A stretch of DNA of 64,000 nt from NCBI GenBank assembly GCA_965242735.1, contig OZ251497.1, forward strand, positions 2,852,001-2,916,000, read 5' to 3'. The stretch is from G958295645 sp965242735 (lineage in GTDB: Bacteria; Gemmatimonadota; Gemmatimonadetes; Longimicrobiales; Gaopeijiaceae). A program made the translations under genes and the position numbers. This document shows positions 34,143-42,251 of this stretch, in pieces (the first letter of the stretch is position 1; the number at the start of each line of letters is the position of its first letter). A model generated the notes under the pieces. It searched no databases. It saw nothing but the letters and a program-made list of their open reading frames with translations, and had not been told where the DNA came from.

Positions 34143-34382
34143 TTGGTCAGTGCGCTCTTTGTGGCGCTCGTAGCGACGGCGATCGCGGGCCAGGATGATC
34201 ATCCTCCACCTGACTGCGTAACAACCGAAGACAAACCAACATGGTGGAAACCGTGGACGTATGACAATTGGGATGACTTTCAAGAATGTCTACTTGAAGA
34301 ATTCATAGATGGGTGCCTAGCAGGAGAGATCCATGAGATGCCGGACGGGTCGACTCATTTCCACTGCGAAAGGCATTTGTAG
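34143..34382 (+). CDS. Small secreted protein, family B (copy 2), with non-standard start or 5' frameshift
   Basis: A 79-residue protein if begun at TTG 34143, giving a usable signal peptide (VSALFVALVATAIAGQ). The mature part contains DNWDDFQECLLEEFIDGC and AGEIHEMPDGSTHFHC, the strongest family B signature. In the first A-B pair the B gene starts at an ATG overlapping the A stop. Here that ATG (34133) also exists, but reads MRILGQCALCG, out of frame with the body. Either the gene now uses TTG, or a single-base change near 34143-34150 has broken the original start. The body is otherwise intact. Confidence 0.65.
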   Translation: MVSALFVALVATAIAGQDDHPPPDCVTTEDKPTWWKPWTYDNWDDFQECLLEEFIDGCLAGEIHEMPDGSTHFHCERHL

Positions 34383-34388
34383 GTAGAC

Positions 34389-34709
34389 GTGTATGCTCAT
34401 CTTTGGGTCCGTCTGTGCCTAAGGACGCGCACCTTGGTGGCCCCGACCGTCGCAGTGCTGGTTGGATTGTCTTGTGCCAAGCCGCCGGCGGATTGTTGGA
34501 CCATGACGAGCAGGCCTTCTTCGGAAATACCGCAAACATGGGACGACTGGAACGATTTTGCGGCGTGCCTCGGCTACGCGATGGAGGACGGATGCATGGA
34601 AGGAGAGATTCACGAGCTGCCGGACGGAACGACTCATTTCCACTGCGGTCGTTGGCTGAACGGCGAAGCGGAAGCCGAAGAAGGAGCGTCAGCTTCGGCC
34701 GCTCGCTAA
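34389..34709 (+). CDS. Small lipoprotein, family B (copy 3), unknown function
   Basis: A 106-residue protein starting at GTG 34389, 6 bp after the previous stop. A basic N-terminus leads into a hydrophobic stretch with a lipobox (VLVGLSCAKPP), so unlike the other B copies this one may be lipidated. The mature part repeats the B signature: DDWNDFAACLGYAMEDGC and EGEIHELPDGTTHFHC. An acidic Ala-rich tail (EAEAEEGASASAAR) is added. The conserved His-x-His-Cys end of the signature could bind metal, but no known fold is implied. Confidence 0.7.
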   Translation: MYAHLWVRLCLRTRTLVAPTVAVLVGLSCAKPPADCWTMTSRPSSEIPQTWDDWNDFAACLGYAMEDGCMEGEIHELPDGTTHFHCGRWLNGEAEAEEGASASAAR

Positions 34710-34783
34710 GTTAGAAATCCCTCGGCAGGCCGCGACACCCTCGCCGCTTTGCCCCGACCGCTCGAGGCTCGTCCCCTGCCCCA

Positions 34784-35638
34784 TCAACTCTCCGCGGCAG
34801 CGACCCTCCGCAGGAACTCCCGGAACAGGCGGCGGGCTACAGGACCCGCGGCGCCCTGTCCGATGGGGCGGCCGTCAATCTCGGCGATGGGGCGAATCTC
34901 GGTGGTGGTGCCGGTCAGGAAGACTTCGTCCGCTTGGTGGAGCTCGGCGGCGGGGACGGCGCGTTCTTCGACCGGGACGCCCAGGTCGGCGGCCAAGCCG
35001 ATCACGAAGTCGCGCGTGACGCCGTGCAGGATGTAGTTGGACTTGGGCGGCGTGGCCAGGGTGCCGCCGAACACGGCGAACAGGTTGTTGTGGGCGCCTT
35101 CCATGGCCATGCCGTCGCGCACGAAGATGGCGTCGCTGGCGCCCGCGTCCCCGGCGATCTGCTGGGCCAGCACGTTGGGGAGCAGGGCGATGGCCTTCAC
35201 GTCCACCCGCGCCCAGCGCTGATCGGGGACCGTGACGGCCTTGAAGCCCTCGAGCCAGCGCTCCTTGGCGGGCCGACGGTAGGGTCTCGCGAAGCCGTAG
35301 ACGCCGGGCGCCACCGGGGGATCGGGGAATCCGTGGGTCCTCGGCGCCGCGCCCCGGGTCACCTGCACGTAGACGTAGGACACGGGCTCGTCGCGCAGTC
35401 CGTTTCGGTCCAGGAGGCCGGCCTTCACGTCTTCGATCGCCGCTGCGTCGAAGTCGATGCGCAGCACGTCCAGGCCGTGCCTCATGCGGGCCACGTGCCG
35501 GTCCAAGCGGAACAGGCGGCCGCCGTAGGCCGGCGTGACCTCGTAGACGCCGTCCGACAGCACGAATCCCCGGTCGTTGACCGAAACCCTGGCCTCGGAC
35601 TCGGGCAGGTACGCGCCGTTCAGGTAGACGACGCTCAA
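34784..35638 (-). CDS. dat: D-amino-acid aminotransferase (class IV PLP enzyme)
   Basis: A PLP-dependent fold-type IV transaminase, most like D-alanine transaminases that interconvert D-alanine and D-glutamate for peptidoglycan. The 284-residue protein shows VSVNDRGFVLSDGVYEV, an Arg-rich substrate loop (YVYVQVTRGAAPRTHGFP), the PLP-binding lysine in VDVKAIALLPNVLA (K148) and SDAIFVRDGMAMEGAHNNLF. The FLTGTTTEIRPIAEIDGRPI block binds the cofactor phosphate. TRGAAPRTHGFP is the pattern seen in D-amino-acid rather than branched-chain enzymes. Its ATG overlaps the pspA stop by 4 bp. Confidence 0.88.
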   Translation of the reverse strand: MSVVYLNGAYLPESEARVSVNDRGFVLSDGVYEVTPAYGGRLFRLDRHVARMRHGLDVLRIDFDAAAIEDVKAGLLDRNGLRDEPVSYVYVQVTRGAAPRTHGFPDPPVAPGVYGFARPYRRPAKERWLEGFKAVTVPDQRWARVDVKAIALLPNVLAQQIAGDAGASDAIFVRDGMAMEGAHNNLFAVFGGTLATPPKSNYILHGVTRDFVIGLAADLGVPVEERAVPAAELHQADEVFLTGTTTEIRPIAEIDGRPIGQGAAGPVARRLFREFLRRVAAAES

Positions 35639-36477
35639 CGACCGTCGCCGTTCTTGCCGCCCAGCTTGCTGAACTCCGCCAGCAAGTCGGCTTCGTGGAT
35701 CGGCGCCTCCTCTTCCTCGGCTTCCCCGTCTTCCTCCGCCTCGGCGGAACTCGATCCCGCCTTGAGCTGCTTCGGCTCTTCGGCCTCCGGCGCCGCGATC
35801 ATGCCCATCTCGGTCTTGAGCGCTTCCAGCCGGCTCTGGACGTCGGCGCCGCCCGCGCCGGCCTCCAGCCGCACGAACTCGGACTCGAGCGTGTCGCCGG
35901 ACAGCGATTCGGCCAGCTCGGCCTCGGCCAGGCTGCGTCGTTCCTGCGCCTCGATCTTCTCGGCCATGCGGTTGAACGCGTCGAGCGCGGACGTGTCGGA
36001 GAGCCCCGACATGGTCTGGTGAATGCGCCGCTGCGCCTGCGCGCGCTTCTGCTTGGCCAGCAGCAGGTTCCGCTTGCGCTTGGCCTCTTCGATCTTGTCG
36101 TTCAGCTGCCGGAGCGCGGTCTTGAGCTTCTCGGTCTCGCCCGCCTGCGCCCGCCAGGCGTTGTCCAGCGACGCGGCGCGCTCCGCGTGCTCCTGCTGCC
36201 GCATCAGCGCCTGCTTGGCCAAGCCGTCGCGTCCTTCGCGGACGGCCAGCATCGCTCGCTGCTCCCAGTCCCGCGTCTGCTTGGCCTCGGCTTCGAGCTG
36301 GCCCTTCAGCTTGCGTTCGTCGGCGATGGCGCCCGCCACCTCGCGCTTCGCCTTCGCCAGCTGGTCCCGCATGTCCACGATGACCTGGTTGAGCATCTTC
36401 TCCGGGTTCTCCGCCCGGGAGATCAGGTCGTTGATGTTGGACTTGATCATGGTCGAGAAGCGGCTGAAGATGCTCAC
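35635..36477 (-). CDS. pspA: PspA/Vipp1 (IM30) family membrane-stress protein
   Basis: An ESCRT-III-like coiled-coil protein that coats and stabilises stressed inner membranes. The 280-residue protein starts with the amphipathic helix SIFSRFSTMIKSNINDLISR, followed by ENPEKMLNQVIVDMRDQL, the most conserved PspA stretch, and then about 150 residues of uninterrupted coiled coil (LNDKIEEAKRKRNLLLAKQK). An acidic tail (EAEEDGEAEEEEAPIHEADL) and LLAEFSKLGG end it. GTG 36477 overlaps the stop of the upstream YbjN-like gene and the stop overlaps the dat start, so three genes form a tight operon. No pspF or pspBC is present. Confidence 0.92.
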   Translation of the reverse strand: MSIFSRFSTMIKSNINDLISRAENPEKMLNQVIVDMRDQLAKAKREVAGAIADERKLKGQLEAEAKQTRDWEQRAMLAVREGRDGLAKQALMRQQEHAERAASLDNAWRAQAGETEKLKTALRQLNDKIEEAKRKRNLLLAKQKRAQAQRRIHQTMSGLSDTSALDAFNRMAEKIEAQERRSLAEAELAESLSGDTLESEFVRLEAGAGGADVQSRLEALKTEMGMIAAPEAEEPKQLKAGSSSAEAEEDGEAEEEEAPIHEADLLAEFSKLGGKNGDGR

Positions 36478-36875
36478 GCGTCCTGCCCTCCTTCCACGAG
36501 ATCGCGAATGCTCGCCATGTGAGACGACGCGGCCAGCTGAAGGCTGTCCAGGGAGGCGCGGAGCTCCTCGAAGTCCAGCGTGGCGAGCTGAAGCGTGTCG
36601 CTGAGGATGAGCTCGTTCTCTTCGATGCCGTAGGCCCCGTGGATCACGTCGCTGGCGTTGAGCCCCAGCAACGCCTCGTAGAGGTCGCACAGGCGCCCGC
36701 CGTTCTCCGGCAGGTCCATCACCTTCATGCGAATGAGGAGCAGGGGATCCGAATGATGGACGACGATCGGCGCCCCGGCGGCGTCGGTGTGAATCAGGAA
36801 CATGCCGTCGTCCACTTCCTTGAAGTCCGCGTCCATGCGGATCAAGTAGCTCTCGAGGTCGTCTCGGGTCTTCAT
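36474..36875 (-). CDS. YbjN-like (CesT/T3SS-chaperone fold) small protein
   Basis: A 133-residue protein resembling the YbjN domain family, which adopts a type III secretion chaperone-like fold. Visible features are MKTRDDLESYLIRMDADFKE, the strand-rich DGMFLIHTDAAGAPIVVHH, and LCDLYEALLGLNASDVIHGA, a block common in this family, followed by ENELILSDTLQLATLDFEEL. ATG 36875 has AAGGAGAAGC upstream. It is the first gene of the ybjN-pspA-dat operon, linked by GTGA and ATGA overlaps. In other phyla YbjN-like proteins are found beside PspA, which suggests a role in the same membrane-stress response; this is inference. Confidence 0.75.
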   Translation of the reverse strand: MKTRDDLESYLIRMDADFKEVDDGMFLIHTDAAGAPIVVHHSDPLLLIRMKVMDLPENGGRLCDLYEALLGLNASDVIHGAYGIEENELILSDTLQLATLDFEELRASLDSLQLAASSHMASIRDLVEGGQDA

Positions 36876-37086
36876 GCTTCTCCTTGCAAGCGGGGAATCC
36901 TTCCACGTGTCAAGCAAGATAGCGCCGCCGGGGAACGCGGCCCGGCGTCGCGGCGTCGCGAGCGTCCGAGATTCGCCGACCGGCGGGGCGCGGCGGTAGC
37001 TTGTTCCGCCCCGCCCACCGACGCCGGCCAGCGAGGGCCGTTCGTCTGCGGCAGCCCCACAAACGCAAGCAACCGGAAACCGCACC

Positions 37087-37593
37087 ATGACGACCCGACA
37101 AGCCATCGCCGCGCTCGACCCGATCGTGGCGGGCTCCAAGTCCGTGCTGGAGGCCATGCCCGCCGACCGGCTGGACTGGCGTCCGCACGAGAAGTCCTGG
37201 ACGATGAAGGACTTGGCCGCCCACGTCGCCCAGATTCCCAGTTGGACCGCGCCCACGCTCACGCTGTCCGAGTTCGACATCTCGCCCAAGGACGGGGCTC
37301 CGCCTCCCCGGCCGGACTACCAGTCCATCCCGGAGATCTGCCAAGCGCTGGAGGACAACGCCGCCCAGGCGCGGAGCGTGCTGGAGAACGCCAGCGACGC
37401 GGACCTGCAGAGCCCCTGGACGATGCTGGTCGGCGGCGAAGCCCGGTTCACGCTGCCCAAGGGCGTGGTGTTTCGCACGTTCGTCCTGGACCACATGATC
37501 CATCACCGCGCCCAGCTCGGCGTCTACCTGCGGCTGGCCGGGGCACCCGTTCCGCAGACGTTCGGTCCGACGGCCGACTTCCCGGCGATGTAG
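37087..37593 (+). CDS. DinB-like metalloprotein
   Basis: A 168-residue four-helix-bundle protein of the DinB/YfiT superfamily, which includes bacillithiol and mycothiol transferases. The opening AIAALDPIVAGSKSVLEAMP and PADRLDWRPHEKSWTMKDLA are family-typical, with a first metal His in LAAHVAQ and the second pair in VLDHMIHHRAQLGVYLR, the hallmark HxxxHxxQ-type helix. The substrate is unknown. It is 2 bp upstream of the HAD gene and divergent from the ybjN-pspA-dat operon across a 211-bp gap. Confidence 0.85.
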   Translation: MTTRQAIAALDPIVAGSKSVLEAMPADRLDWRPHEKSWTMKDLAAHVAQIPSWTAPTLTLSEFDISPKDGAPPPRPDYQSIPEICQALEDNAAQARSVLENASDADLQSPWTMLVGGEARFTLPKGVVFRTFVLDHMIHHRAQLGVYLRLAGAPVPQTFGPTADFPAM

Positions 37594-37595
37594 CG

Positions 37596-38321
37596 GTGGC
37601 GCCGGCGCCCACGCTCGATCCCGCCCGGTTCGAGCTCCTCACCTTCGACTGCTACGGCACGCTCATCGACTGGGAGCGCGGGATTCTCGCCGCGGCCGAG
37701 GCTCTTTGCGCGGCCCACGGCGTCGCTCCCGCCGCCGCCGAAACGCTTGGCAGCTTCGCGGAGCACGAGCACGCCGTGCAGGCCGAGCGCTACCGCCTCT
37801 ACCGGGACGTGCTCGGCCTCGTCTGGGGCCGCATGGGCGCGAGCCTGGGCTTGCGTCCCACGGCGGCGGAGCGGGCGGCCTTCGGCGCCTCGGTGGGCGA
37901 ATGGCCGCCGTTTCCGGACACGGCGGACGCCCTGCGCCGACTCGGCGCCCGCTACCGCCTCGGCATCGTCTCGAACGTGGACGACGACCTGTTCGCCGCC
38001 ACGGCCGAGCGGCTGGGTGTGCGCTTCGACTGGGTCGTCACCGCCGAGCAGGTCCGCGGCTACAAGCCGGCCCCGGCCCACTTCCACGAAATGGCGCGGC
38101 GCTCCGGCATCCCCCGCGACCGCACGCTGCACGTCGCGCAGAGCCGCTTCCACGACATCGCGCCCGCCGCCGCGCTGGGCTACGCCACGCTCTGGGTGAA
38201 CCGCCCGAGCCTGGGCGCCGTCGCGGGCGCGACGCCTCCGTCCGCCGCCGAACCGACCGCGGAGGTTGCCGGCATGGCGGAAGCAGCGGCGTTGCTGGCG
38301 GGGGACGGAGAGCCGGGCTGA
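37596..38321 (+). CDS. Haloacid dehalogenase-like hydrolase (type II dehalogenase group)
   Basis: A 241-residue HAD enzyme. The nucleophile motif is LLTFDCYGTLIDW, with Asp followed by Cys-Tyr-Gly as in L-2-haloacid dehalogenases rather than DGT. Motif II is GIVSNVDDD, motif III includes the Lys in RGYKPAPAHFHEM, and the final acidic region is VAQSRFHDIAPAAALGYATL. In true type II dehalogenases the last motif contains SxxxWD; here SRFHD is similar but not identical, so a phosphatase cannot be excluded. GTG 37596 lies two bases after the DinB stop, suggesting coupling. It ends 5 bp from the convergent rhomboid gene. Confidence 0.83.
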   Translation: MAPAPTLDPARFELLTFDCYGTLIDWERGILAAAEALCAAHGVAPAAAETLGSFAEHEHAVQAERYRLYRDVLGLVWGRMGASLGLRPTAAERAAFGASVGEWPPFPDTADALRRLGARYRLGIVSNVDDDLFAATAERLGVRFDWVVTAEQVRGYKPAPAHFHEMARRSGIPRDRTLHVAQSRFHDIAPAAALGYATLWVNRPSLGAVAGATPPSAAEPTAEVAGMAEAAALLAGDGEPG

Positions 38322-38326
38322 CGGCT

Positions 38327-39094
38327 TCACGCTTGGGCCGACTTGGCCATCCTCTCCAGAAATGCGAGCTCGTCGCGGGTCAGCGCGCGAACGCCGTGCT
38401 CGCCCGCCTTCTCCAGCAGAGCGTCCAGCTCCTGGCGGTTGATCTCGTGAAGGCGGTCCTTGGGAATCGCCTGCCATCGCTCCAGCGCGCCGGCCTCCGG
38501 GACCTTGGGCGCCTCGGGCTGCCGGCGCACGCGGGCCAGCGCCTGGCGGCGTTCCCAAAGCCGGAGAAAGAGCCAGCCGGCGACGATGCCGCCCAGGTGC
38601 GCGAAGTGGGCGATGCCGTCGCGGCCGCCGGCGAATCCGAAGAAGAGGCTCGAGCCGATCATGAACAGCGCGAGGAAGCGCGCCTGCACGGGCACCAAGC
38701 CCCAGATGTAGATGGACTCGCGCGGCCAGTAGCGCGCGAACCCGACGACGACGCCGTAGACGGCGGCGGAGGCGCCGACGATCATCGCGGTGGGCGTGAA
38801 CGCGAACGAGAGCAGGGCGCCGCCGATGCCGCTGGCCAAGTAGAACCGGAGAAAGACCTGGCTGCCGAACCGCTCTTCCAGGCGCGGACCGAAGAAGAAC
38901 AAGCCCAGCATGTTGAAGAGGAGATGGGGGACGCTGGCGTGGAGGAACATGTAGGTCGCGATCGTCCAGGGGCGCTGCACGACCAGCGAGGGGACCAGGG
39001 CGAAGTGCTCGTGGATCGGCAAGCCGCTGTTCGACAGCGCGTACACGAGGACGTTGGCGATCAGGAGCCTCTGGACCCATGGCGTCATCATCAT
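38327..39094 (-). CDS. Rhomboid-family intramembrane serine protease
   Basis: A 255-residue multi-pass protease that cleaves substrates within the membrane. Six hydrophobic segments are visible. The conserved HASVPHLLFNMLGLFFFG block (His and Asn for oxyanion stabilisation) is followed by the serine motif VGASAAVYG, where Ser is the nucleophile and Ala replaces the usual Gly after it, and HFAHLGGIVAGWLFLRLW with the catalytic His. An approximately 80-residue cytoplasmic tail (ALERWQAIPKDRLHEINRQE) resembles the C-terminal extension seen in DUF6576-type rhomboids. Convergent with the HAD gene. Confidence 0.92.
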   Translation of the reverse strand: MMMTPWVQRLLIANVLVYALSNSGLPIHEHFALVPSLVVQRPWTIATYMFLHASVPHLLFNMLGLFFFGPRLEERFGSQVFLRFYLASGIGGALLSFAFTPTAMIVGASAAVYGVVVGFARYWPRESIYIWGLVPVQARFLALFMIGSSLFFGFAGGRDGIAHFAHLGGIVAGWLFLRLWERRQALARVRRQPEAPKVPEAGALERWQAIPKDRLHEINRQELDALLEKAGEHGVRALTRDELAFLERMAKSAQA

Positions 39095-39129
39095 GTCGGA
39101 CCGGCCCTCCGCGCTTTAGTTTCTGCACC

Positions 39130-39678
39130 ATGCTAAAGATACCCGTCATCCTGGGATCGGTGCGCCGGGGCCGGCAGTCCGGCCGCGTGGCCCGTTTCGC
39201 CTGCGGACGCCTTCGGCGGACCGGGGCCGAGGCGCCGTTGCTGGACTTGGCCGAGATTGGCCTTCCGGTCATGGAGGAACGGCTCTCGAAGCGGGACGAT
39301 CCGCCGCCTGGACTGGTCGAGTTCGCCGGCGCGGTGGCCGAGGCCGACGCGGTCGTGGTGGTGAGCCCGGAGTACAACGGCGCCGTTCCGGGAGCGCTCA
39401 AGAACGCGCTCGACTACCTCCACGGCGAGTGGGCGCGCAAGCCGGTCGGCATCGTCACGACGTCGGCGGGCGGATTCGGGGGCGTCCACGCGCAGTCGCA
39501 GCTGCAGCTGCTGTTCCTGCGTCTGAAGGCGCTGCCCGTGGCGGTGATGCCGGTCTCCCACGTGGGCCAGTCGTTCGCGGAGGACGGCGAACCGAAGGAG
39601 GTGCACTACGAGACGTCGTTCGCCCGGTTCTGCGACGCGCTGGCGTGGCACGCGCGGGCGATCCGGGCGGCCAAGTAG
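39130..39678 (+). CDS. NADPH-dependent FMN reductase
   Basis: A 182-residue flavodoxin-fold oxidoreductase. The phosphate-binding start IPVILGSVRRGRQSGRVARF and the flavin-binding block VVVVSPEYNGAVPGALKNAL with the following DYLHGEWARKPVGIVTTSAG are standard for the NADPH_FMN_red family, which reduces FMN, quinones or azo compounds. The ATG at 39130 is chosen because it begins the first beta strand; an earlier in-frame ATG overlaps the rhomboid promoter. metG follows 6 bp after the stop, so they are likely co-transcribed. Confidence 0.88.
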   Translation: MLKIPVILGSVRRGRQSGRVARFACGRLRRTGAEAPLLDLAEIGLPVMEERLSKRDDPPPGLVEFAGAVAEADAVVVVSPEYNGAVPGALKNALDYLHGEWARKPVGIVTTSAGGFGGVHAQSQLQLLFLRLKALPVAVMPVSHVGQSFAEDGEPKEVHYETSFARFCDALAWHARAIRAAK

Positions 39679-39684
39679 CGAGCC

Positions 39685-41217
39685 GTGTCCTCCTTCTATC
39701 TGACCACTCCCATCTATTACGCGTCGGGCGAGCCGCACCTGGGCCACGCCTACACCACGATCCTGGCCGACGTGCTGGCCCGCTGGCGGCGGCGCGCGGG
39801 GCAGGACGTCCTCTTCCTGACGGGCACCGACGAGCACGGCCAGAAGATCCAGGAGGCGGCGGCGGCCCAAGGGATGGCCCCGGCGGCGCTGTGCGACTTG
39901 ATGGCCGGGCGGTTTCGGGCGGCTTGGGAAACGCTGGGCATCTCGCACGACCGCTTCATCCGCACCACCGAGGCCGCGCACGTCGCCGTGGTCGGCGCCC
40001 TGCTGGAGCGGCTGCGCGCCAACGGGCTGGTCTACGAGGGCGAGTACGCCGGGTGGTACTCGGTGAGCCAGGAGCGCTACTTCACGGAAAGGGAAGTCGG
40101 CCCCGAGCGCGTGGACCCGGTGACGGGCGGGCCGCTGGAGCGCATTCGCGAGAAGAACTACTTCTTCCGCATGAGCCGCTTCCAGGAACGGCTGGTGCGC
40201 CACGTCGAGGACAATCCCGGCTGGATCGCGCCCCCGGCCCGGCGCAACGAAGTGCTGGGATTCCTCAGGCGTCCGCTGGAGGACCTGTCGATCTCCCGGC
40301 CGCGGAGCCGCATCCACTGGGGCATCCCGCTGCCTTGGGACGCCGAGCAGGTCACGTACGTGTGGGTGGACGCGCTCACCAACTACGTCACGGCGTCGGG
40401 CGCCGTCGCTCCCGAGGCCCCCGAGTCCGAGCAAGGCTTCGGCGCCGCCCGCCCGGAATCGCGCTGGCCCGCCGACCTGCACCTCGTCGGCAAGGACATC
40501 CTGACCACGCACGCCGTCTACTGGCCCACCCTGCTGATGGGGGCGGACCTGCCGCTTCCGCGCAAGATCCTGGCGCACGGATGGTGGGTCGCGGGCAACG
40601 CCAAGATGTCCAAGTCGCTGGGCAACGTGGTCGATCCGCTGGAGCTTCGCCGCCAGTTCGGGGCGGACGCGCTGCGCTGGTACCTGATGCGCGAGATGCC
40701 CACGGGCCAGGACGCTTCGTACGCGCCGGACCGGTTCCAGGTGCGCTGCGACGAGCTGTCCAACGTCCTGGGCAACTTGGTCCACCGCGTCGCGTCCATG
40801 GTCGGCCGATACCGCGGCGGCGCCACGCCGGCGGGACCGGCCGGCGGCCTGCGCGCCGAGACGGACCAAGCGGTCGCGGCCTGCCGGGCGGCCTTCGAGG
40901 AGTACCGGTTGCACGAGGGACTGGCGGCCGCGATGGAACTCGCGCGGCGGGCCAACGGGTTCGTCGAAGAGCGCGAGCCCTGGGCGCTGGCCCGCGATCC
41001 CGAACGCGCCGCCGAGCTCGACGAGACCCTGGCGTCGCTGGTGCGCGCGCTGGTGGTCCTGGCCTGCCTGTTCGAGCCGGTGACGCCCGCGAAGGCGACC
41101 GAGCTGGCGGCGCGGCTGGGGCTGGACGGCGTCCCGCTTCTCGAAGAGGCCGTGGCGATGGACGTGGCCGGCCTGGCCGTGGCGCAGGGCCCGCCCTTGT
41201 TCCCGAGGACGGCTTGA
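39685..41217 (+). CDS. metG: Methionyl-tRNA synthetase
   Basis: MetG charges tRNA-Met with methionine for initiation and elongation. The 510-residue enzyme starts at GTG 39685 with SSFYLTTPIYYASGEPHLGH, containing the HIGH-type motif as HLGH. FLTGTDEHGQKIQEAA and the KMSKS motif in NAKMSKSLGNVVDP are intact, and the anticodon-binding helix bundle follows. It lacks the C-terminal tRNA-binding (EMAP-like) domain of longer MetG enzymes and the four-Cys zinc knuckle of MetG1 enzymes: the connective segment reads GWYSVSQERYFTEREVGPER, the zinc-free type. Upstream is the FMN reductase gene and downstream an M23 peptidase gene. Confidence 0.96.
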   Translation: MSSFYLTTPIYYASGEPHLGHAYTTILADVLARWRRRAGQDVLFLTGTDEHGQKIQEAAAAQGMAPAALCDLMAGRFRAAWETLGISHDRFIRTTEAAHVAVVGALLERLRANGLVYEGEYAGWYSVSQERYFTEREVGPERVDPVTGGPLERIREKNYFFRMSRFQERLVRHVEDNPGWIAPPARRNEVLGFLRRPLEDLSISRPRSRIHWGIPLPWDAEQVTYVWVDALTNYVTASGAVAPEAPESEQGFGAARPESRWPADLHLVGKDILTTHAVYWPTLLMGADLPLPRKILAHGWWVAGNAKMSKSLGNVVDPLELRRQFGADALRWYLMREMPTGQDASYAPDRFQVRCDELSNVLGNLVHRVASMVGRYRGGATPAGPAGGLRAETDQAVAACRAAFEEYRLHEGLAAAMELARRANGFVEEREPWALARDPERAAELDETLASLVRALVVLACLFEPVTPAKATELAARLGLDGVPLLEEAVAMDVAGLAVAQGPPLFPRTA

Positions 41218-41252
41218 CGCGCCCAACGACCGTTTCTAACTTGTCTTCGTCG

Positions 41253-42179
41253 ATGAACACCAACCGATGGACTCTCGTGCTGCTCCGCGGCGGCTCCGAG
41301 GGCGTCAGGCAGTGGTCGGTGCGCCAGGGGCTCCTGCGCATCTCCGCTTGGGCGCTCTGCGGCGTCTTGCTGGTTGCCGCGGGCGTGGCCGTCGTCGCCG
41401 CCGGGGGCGAGAATCCGTTGCGCGTGATGCAGCTGGCGCGCGAGAACCGGCTCCTGGAGGACGAGCTGGCGGCCGCGCAAGCCCGCTTGGAGGACGTGGG
41501 CGGCCAAGTCGCCGACTTGGTGGAACGGAACCGGCGCGCTCGCCTGCTCGCCGGGCTGGCGGGCATCGACCAGGAAGTGCTCGAAGTGGGCGTCGGCGGC
41601 CCGGGGCTGGCGTTGCCAGAGGACGGCGAGCTGTGGGGCCTTGATCCGGAAGCGTCGGAGACGGCCTACGCGATTCACTACGACTTGGAGCTCATCGAGC
41701 GCAAGACGGAGTTGCTGGCGGCCAGCTTCGACGAGGTGGAGGCCAGCTTCGGATCGCAGCGCCTGCGGCTCGAGGCCACGCCGTCGATCATGCCGGTTCA
41801 GGGATTGCTGTCGAGCCGCTTCAGCCGCAGCCGGTACCACCAGGTGCACGGCCGGTGGCAACCCCACGAGGGGATCGACATTCACGCTCCCAGGGGGACG
41901 CCGATCGTCGCGGCCGCCAACGGCGTCGTGCGTTCGGCGGGCCGGAAGGGCGGCTACGGGTACGCCGTCGTCATCGATCACGGATTCGGCGTGTCCACGC
42001 TCTACGCCCACGCCTCCGAGCTGCTCGTCAGCCGGGGGAAGACGGTGCGCCGGGGCGACGTGGTGGCGCGGGTGGGAAGCACCGGCATTTCGACCGCGCC
42101 CCATCTGCACTACGAAGTCCACGTGGACGGGGTCCCGGTCGACCCGCTCAACTACGTCATTGGGGCGGCCATCCCCTAG
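41253..42179 (+). CDS. M23-family peptidoglycan endopeptidase, membrane anchored
   Basis: A 308-residue LytM/M23 zinc metallopeptidase that cuts peptide cross-links in peptidoglycan, or acts as an amidase activator if degenerate. It has one N-terminal transmembrane segment (SAWALCGVLLVAAGVAVVAA), a coiled coil (ENRLLEDELAAAQARLEDVG) and a C-terminal LytM domain with the metal ligands in HEGIDIHAPRGTPIVAAANG (H-x3-D) and APHLHYEVHVDGVPVDPL (HxH). SRFSRSRYHQVHGRWQPHEG is the normal approach to the active site. The metal ligands appear complete, so it is probably active. ATG 41253 follows metG closely. Confidence 0.93.
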   Translation: MNTNRWTLVLLRGGSEGVRQWSVRQGLLRISAWALCGVLLVAAGVAVVAAGGENPLRVMQLARENRLLEDELAAAQARLEDVGGQVADLVERNRRARLLAGLAGIDQEVLEVGVGGPGLALPEDGELWGLDPEASETAYAIHYDLELIERKTELLAASFDEVEASFGSQRLRLEATPSIMPVQGLLSSRFSRSRYHQVHGRWQPHEGIDIHAPRGTPIVAAANGVVRSAGRKGGYGYAVVIDHGFGVSTLYAHASELLVSRGKTVRRGDVVARVGSTGISTAPHLHYEVHVDGVPVDPLNYVIGAAIP

Positions 42180-42251
42180 CGGTCGTCCCGGCTCCAGGAC
42201 GCGGCCGGCAGGAGGCGGCGGCTTGCGGTCGCGGCGGCGGCATCGTCGAAG

